The notes under the pieces were generated by a model. It did not search any database and had not been told where the DNA came from. It worked only from the letters and a program-made list of their open reading frames with translations. The translations under genes and the position numbers were made by a program. A stretch of 8,948 nucleotides of DNA from assembly GCA_045604285.1 (NCBI GenBank), contig JAZUNS010000026.1, positions 1 to 8,948 of the forward strand. Direction: 5' to 3'. The stretch's first letter is position 1, and each line of letters begins with the position of its first letter. The stretch comes from SIG636 sp045604285. Its GTDB lineage: Bacteria > Bacillota > Clostridia > Oscillospirales > CAG-382. Positions 6,278 through 8,948 of this stretch are shown here, in pieces.

Positions 6278-6313
6278 CGTGATATACACCCCTATTTTAA
6301 AAAAATTATCACG
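6278..6313 (-). promoter_or_regulatory. Leader inverted repeat flanking the ribosome site of the NadM-Nudix gene
   Basis: On the minus strand CGTGATA (6313-6307) and TATCACG (6284-6278) are perfect inverted copies with a 22-base loop. The loop holds the AGGGGTG ribosome site (6293-6287), and the right arm ends directly against the GTG start. Folding would bring the ribosome site nearer the start or hinder initiation. A 7-bp stem with a large AT-rich loop is weak, so it could equally be a DNA-binding site or chance. It does not match any riboswitch I know. Confidence 0.35.
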
Positions 6314-6339
6314 TCCCGACAGCAATTTTCACTGTATAT

Positions 6340-6368
6340 ATTATACCATAATTAACGCTGAATAGCAA
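6340..6368 (-). promoter_or_regulatory. Sigma-A promoter for the NadM-Nudix gene
   Basis: TTGCTA (6368-6363), 17 bases, then a perfect TATAAT (6345-6340) preceded by TGG (extended -10). The start is near 6333, with a leader of about 56 bases to the GTG at 6277. The -35 lies 16 bases beyond the methyltransferase stop and no terminator separates them, so read-through from that gene may add to expression. Confidence 0.75.
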
Positions 6369-6383
6369 GACAATACGCACCCG

Positions 6384-7202
6384 TTAGCAATCTTTTTGCT
6401 TATTTCCAAGCTGATAAAACGCCACTGCGGAGGCGGCTGCCACGTTTAGCGAATCGACCCCGTGATACATTGGTATTTTTACGGTATAATCGCAATCGTA
6501 TATGGTTTTATCGGAAAGCCCGTCGCCCTCTGTCCCCATAACGATGGCAAGCTTCTCCTCAGCCAAAAGTCGGGGATCGTTAATGGGAACCGTATTGTCC
6601 TTAAGCGCCATAGCCACGGTTTTAAATCCAAGCGCCTTTATTGCATCCAGGCTGTCATCAGGTAAAAACGTCCATTCAATTTGAAAAACGGTACCCATGC
6701 TTACTCTTGCGGCACGTCTGTATAACGGGTCAGAGCAGCCGGGGGTAAGCAGCACCGCATCCATTCCCAGTGCCGCTGCCGAGCGGATTATTGCACCCAC
6801 GTTGGTGGGGTTCATAACTTTATCAAGTATAACTATTCTGCTTTTGTTTTCACAAACCTTTGCTATATCGGGCAAGGGCTTTCGTCTCATGGCGCACAGC
6901 ATCCCCCTGGTAAGCTTAAAGCCCGTTAGTTGGGTAAGAACATCAAATTCGGCACAAAAAACGGTAGCACCGTTTATTTTGGATAGAATGTGACGCCCCT
7001 CACCGTCTACATGCCTTTTTTCCATAAGGCACGAAATCGGCTCGTATCCCGCATCAATAGCACGCTCGATAACCTTTGGGCTTTCCGCAATAAACATACC
7101 TTTTTCGGGAAACTCTCTATTTAACAACTGTGCTTCGGTCAAACGTGCGTATACATCCAGCTCAGCCGCTTTAAAATCCGATATTTCTATAATATTGTTC
7201 AT
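6384..7202 (-). CDS. TrmH/SpoU family RNA methyltransferase
   Basis: This 272-residue SPOUT-class enzyme is expected to transfer methyl from S-adenosylmethionine to a ribose 2'-OH in tRNA or rRNA. The N-terminal part (about 30-105, with F-I-A-E-S-P-K-V-I-E-R-A) resembles the SpoU substrate-binding domain. The catalytic trefoil-knot domain follows, with motif 1 NPTNVGAIIRSA at 131-142 (Asn134, Arg140), motif 2 VMGTEGDGLS at 221-230, and motif 3 from IPM (243-245) to SLNVAAA (251-257). All conserved catalytic and cofactor positions are present. The upstream ATG at 7214 is rejected because its own codons supply the GGAG that sits 6 bases before the ATG at 7202. The target nucleotide cannot be read from sequence. 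It has a perfect-consensus promoter and lies directly upstream of the NadM-Nudix gene. Confidence 0.9.
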   Translation of the reverse strand: MNNIIEISDFKAAELDVYARLTEAQLLNREFPEKGMFIAESPKVIERAIDAGYEPISCLMEKRHVDGEGRHILSKINGATVFCAEFDVLTQLTGFKLTRGMLCAMRRKPLPDIAKVCENKSRIVILDKVMNPTNVGAIIRSAAALGMDAVLLTPGCSDPLYRRAARVSMGTVFQIEWTFLPDDSLDAIKALGFKTVAMALKDNTVPINDPRLLAEEKLAIVMGTEGDGLSDKTIYDCDYTVKIPMYHGVDSLNVAAASAVAFYQLGNKQKDC

Positions 7203-7229
7203 AATGCTCTCCATAGTGTCGTTGTATAA

Positions 7230-7258
7230 ATTATATACGCATTATCTTTTAGTGTCAA
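7230..7258 (-). promoter_or_regulatory. Perfect-consensus sigma-A promoter for the RNA methyltransferase
   Basis: TTGACA (7258-7253), a 17-base spacer and TATAAT (7235-7230) match the consensus at all 12 positions. The start is near 7223, with a leader of about 20 bases. The -10 region is an imperfect AT-rich palindrome (GTATA ... TATAC), which may be no more than base composition. Confidence 0.85.
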
Positions 7259-7279
7259 ATATTTATTTTTTAAAGCGGA

Positions 7280-7305
7280 AAACAGCACCCGCAGGGGTGC
7301 TGTTT
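7280..7305 (-). terminator. Rho-independent terminator of the acyltransferase gene
   Basis: AAACAGCACCC (7280-7290) pairs perfectly with GGGTGCTGTTT (7295-7305) around a GCAG loop, 11 bp in all. On the minus strand the stem runs into TTTTCC and another T run soon after. It lies 11 bases past the acyltransferase stop and isolates that gene from the methyltransferase promoter. Confidence 0.75.
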
Positions 7306-7315
7306 AAAGAAGTAT

Positions 7316-8422
7316 TTATTGCTGTTTAGGCGGTTGTTTATTACTTAAATGAAGAACTGCCATCCCCTTATTTATGCCGCTGTTAAGCTTTGGGAAAACG
7401 CAATCTATCGCACTGCTTATTAACTCCTCAATCTTGTTATACCTGATAAGTTTTTTCACCTCTTCAATACCCACGGAAAGAATAAGGCAAATGCAGGCAA
7501 GGGCTATAAAAATAAGCAAGGGGTAACCAAACCAAAAGACGTATTCTCGAAAATATTTTGAATAGATAAAGGTGTGAAACATAAAGATGTTGGCAGAATT
7601 CTCGCCAAACACACACAACACCTTGCCGATCAACCTATCCGGATTAAAAATGCATAAAACAACGGCAATTATCGAAACGGAGAAAAATGCATCATATTCT
7701 GTACCGTGTGTTTTTCGAAGTTTAAAAAACAGCACGAAAAGCAAAACGTTTATAACCAAACACGCAAACTTTCTTATTCCCCGTTGTTGTAAAATTACCG
7801 CGAAGAAATCCTTTTCGGCGATTATCATGCCCACAACGAAGGGCAAAAGCCATTCAAACCCACGACGTGCAGTTAAGTAATAGCACGTAAGGAACGTAAC
7901 CGTGCTGTTCTTTTTTATGCTGTAGTAAAAAATCGGAAACAGCATATACAAGCGTATGATTACTCCGAAAAACCACCAGGTTTCATTGGCCTTGGGATAC
8001 ACTTTAAGCAAATACGTTACGCCGGTTAAATCGGTCAATAAATACCACCACGACGACTTTTCGGTACCGTATAGATCAACAAAAGATCTATCGAAAAAAT
8101 ATCCCATGGGAACGAATAATATGTAAATAAACCACAACGGCACCAGAATTTTAAAGATGTGTTTTAATGAAAAGCTGAACGTAACGTCCTTTTGAGAGCG
8201 ATTTGCGCTTTTTACCAATCCGTAACCGCTGACGACCAAGAACAAGGCTACGCACACCTTACTGTTTTTTGCAATTAAATTAAGTATTTTTGCCCAATCG
8301 TCGTTCCACACGATGCATTCTTTAAAATACTTCATTTTGTAAAACAAATGATGGAACAGTAATAATAACGTGGCAATGCCCTTAATCAAAAGCGTATGCC
8401 TTTTTGAAAAGTTCTTTATCAT
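7316..8422 (-). CDS. Acyltransferase-3 family (OafA-like) integral membrane protein
   Basis: This 368-residue polytopic membrane protein has about ten hydrophobic segments. Features of the acyltransferase-3 family (PF01757) are the N-terminal KGIATLLLLFHHLF (14-27) with the conserved His pair at 24-25 in the first membrane helix, the second-helix FLVVSGYGLV (61-70), and the central WWFFGVIIRLYMLFPIF region that links helices in the family. Such enzymes move acetyl or other short acyl groups onto surface sugars, peptidoglycan or exopolysaccharide; the substrate here is not deducible. AAAGGAG is 7 bases before the ATG at 8422. No glycan-biosynthesis genes flank it in the window, so it stands alone between its own promoter and terminator. 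Length is normal for the family and no break is visible. Confidence 0.82.
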   Translation of the reverse strand: MIKNFSKRHTLLIKGIATLLLLFHHLFYKMKYFKECIVWNDDWAKILNLIAKNSKVCVALFLVVSGYGLVKSANRSQKDVTFSFSLKHIFKILVPLWFIYILFVPMGYFFDRSFVDLYGTEKSSWWYLLTDLTGVTYLLKVYPKANETWWFFGVIIRLYMLFPIFYYSIKKNSTVTFLTCYYLTARRGFEWLLPFVVGMIIAEKDFFAVILQQRGIRKFACLVINVLLFVLFFKLRKTHGTEYDAFFSVSIIAVVLCIFNPDRLIGKVLCVFGENSANIFMFHTFIYSKYFREYVFWFGYPLLIFIALACICLILSVGIEEVKKLIRYNKIEELISSAIDCVFPKLNSGINKGMAVLHLSNKQPPKQQ

Positions 8423-8482
8423 TTTTAACTCCTTTTACCGAAAAAACAAAGGGCAGATCGTAGTTTAGGAATATTTTTTTGC

Positions 8483-8511
8483 ATTATAACATATTTCACC
8501 GAGCAAATCAA
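8483..8511 (-). promoter_or_regulatory. Sigma-A promoter for the acyltransferase gene
   Basis: TTGATT (8511-8506), 17 bases, perfect TATAAT (8488-8483). The start is near 8476, giving a leader of about 54 bases with no stable hairpin that I can see. Confidence 0.7.
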
Positions 8512-8708
8512 TTCAAAATTGGCTACATATAGCAAACGGTAATGTGAAAGAAAAACTCATTTTGAACCTTCTTTTCTCGGATTTTCACCTTTCTCAAGCG
8601 ATGCTTTTTAGTTTATTGGCTGTTTTTATCCTCGGGGGAAAGTCTTGTTGGAGATTTAGAGAAAAGTGTATTTTGTTTTAACAGCGATGCCGAAAACGCT
8701 ATGCGCTG

Positions 8709-8735
8709 AAAAAGGTCATCGGAACACCGATGACC
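8709..8735 (-). terminator. Minus-oriented rho-independent terminator (distal of a tandem pair)
   Basis: GGTCATCGG (8714-8722) and CCGATGACC (8727-8735) form a perfect 9-bp stem with a 4-base loop. On the minus strand it is followed by TTTTT (8713-8709). No plus-strand T run follows, so it acts on transcripts from the right. Confidence 0.8.
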
Positions 8736-8786
8736 TCAGACCGCTGACAAAGGTACAGAACACGAAAAATATAAAAAATCAATTAC

Positions 8787-8825
8787 AAAAAAAGTTGAAA
8801 AGTCGGAAAAGCTTCCCGACTTTTC
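8787..8825 (-). terminator. Minus-oriented rho-independent terminator (proximal of a tandem pair)
   Basis: GAAAAGTCGG (8797-8806) and CCGACTTTTC (8816-8825) form a perfect 10-bp stem with a 9-base loop. On the minus strand, AAC and then seven T (8793-8787) follow. Together with the hairpin 50 bases further on, it gives a double stop for a transcript entering from beyond the right edge. Confidence 0.75.
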
Positions 8826-8843
8826 TGCAATTTATCGTAATTT

Positions 8844-8903
8844 TTCGTTCAAAACGAACCTCGGTTCACAGTACGTTAGTACAGTTCTCACCTCGGTTCG
8901 TTT
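8844..8903. repeat. Compact block of overlapping inverted and direct repeats
   Basis: AAACGAACC (8852-8860) is the exact inverse of GGTTCGTTT (8895-8903). Part of the same left arm, AACGAA (8853-8858), is also the inverse of TTCGTT (8844-8849). Between them lie two direct copies of ACCTCGGTTC (8858-8867 and 8890-8899) and an inner stem ACAGTAC/GTACAGT (8868-8874, 8879-8885) with one A-A mismatch. The arms cannot all pair at once. It may be the 3' part of a structured RNA or a small dispersed intergenic repeat. Confidence 0.5.
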
Positions 8904-8948
8904 CGTCTGCACTCTTTCTCAGCACTCTGCCAAGCTGATGACAGGGTT

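Larger units (their letters stand above)
8423..8948. other. 526-base region without a supported gene
   Basis: From left to right this holds the acyltransferase leader and promoter (to 8511), about 200 bases of AT-rich sequence with no feature I can support (8512-8708), two minus-oriented terminator hairpins (8709-8735 and 8787-8825), and a structured repeat block (8844-8903). Minus-strand frames entering from the right edge all close by about 8870: stops are at 8919-8921 in one frame and further left in the other two. If a coding gene enters, only its last few codons are here. An open plus-strand frame at 8666-8938 runs straight through the hairpins and has no ribosome site, so I do not call it. 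Confidence 0.6.

Noticed and set aside
8513..8560. 15-residue minus-strand peptide (MSFSFTLPFAICSQF) with AGAAGG 6 bases upstream
   Set aside because: Very short, no promoter visible, and it ends at the acyltransferase -35 box. A leader or signal peptide cannot be told from chance.
8666..8938. 90-codon plus-strand open frame near the right edge
   Set aside because: It runs through two perfect terminator stems and the repeat block, has no ribosome site, and its composition looks non-coding.
8844..8948. tRNA or T-box-like element, suggested on the minus strand by CAGCTTGGCAGAG resembling a tRNA D-arm
   Set aside because: No T-loop, anticodon arm or acceptor pairing follows, and there is no T-box specifier or its conserved TGGNACC sequence.

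Overview
The window looks like a chromosomal segment of a low-to-middle GC Gram-positive anaerobe, most likely a clostridial gut Firmicute. I infer this from strong AGGAGG ribosome sites, sigma-A promoters with 17-base spacers, a PadR/DUF1700/DUF4097 gene set, and 1-8 base operon overlaps. All but one gene lie on the minus strand. Species cannot be named from the sequence.

Layout by plus coordinate: 1-59 is the start of a YegP-like (DUF1508) gene running off the left edge. 153-1190 is an unrecognised 345-residue protein with its own promoter. 1291-2043 is an ABC-type AAA ATPase. 2075-3949, read right to left, is a PadR regulator, a DUF1700 membrane protein and a membrane-anchored DUF4097 solenoid. 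These three are translationally coupled, and no terminator separates them from the ATPase, so it may be a fourth cistron. The PadR promoter carries a 9-3-9 inverted repeat over its -10 box, a good candidate autoregulatory operator. 4102-4458 is the only plus-strand gene, a small unrecognised protein with a Cys-x-Cys-x2-Cys-x-Cys cluster, divergent from the PadR operon.

A bidirectional terminator at 4570-4612 separates that gene from 4652-6277, a fusion of a NadM-type nicotinamide-nucleotide adenylyltransferase with two Nudix domains. The Nudix boxes depart from consensus in different ways, and a small inverted repeat flanks the ribosome site. Upstream are a SpoU/TrmH-family RNA methyltransferase (6384-7202) behind a perfect-consensus promoter, and an acyltransferase-3-type membrane protein (7316-8422) with its own promoter and terminator.

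The last 526 bases (8423-8948) hold no gene I can support. They contain the acyltransferase promoter, two minus-oriented terminator hairpins in tandem, and a compact block of overlapping inverted and direct repeats that can fold in mutually exclusive ways. A minus-strand transcript probably enters from beyond the right edge and ends there.

The genes do not form one pathway. The clearest functional unit is the PadR operon (a probable envelope-associated module). The most unusual protein is the NAD-related triple fusion. I see no CRISPR array, tRNA, rRNA, insertion sequence or phage gene.
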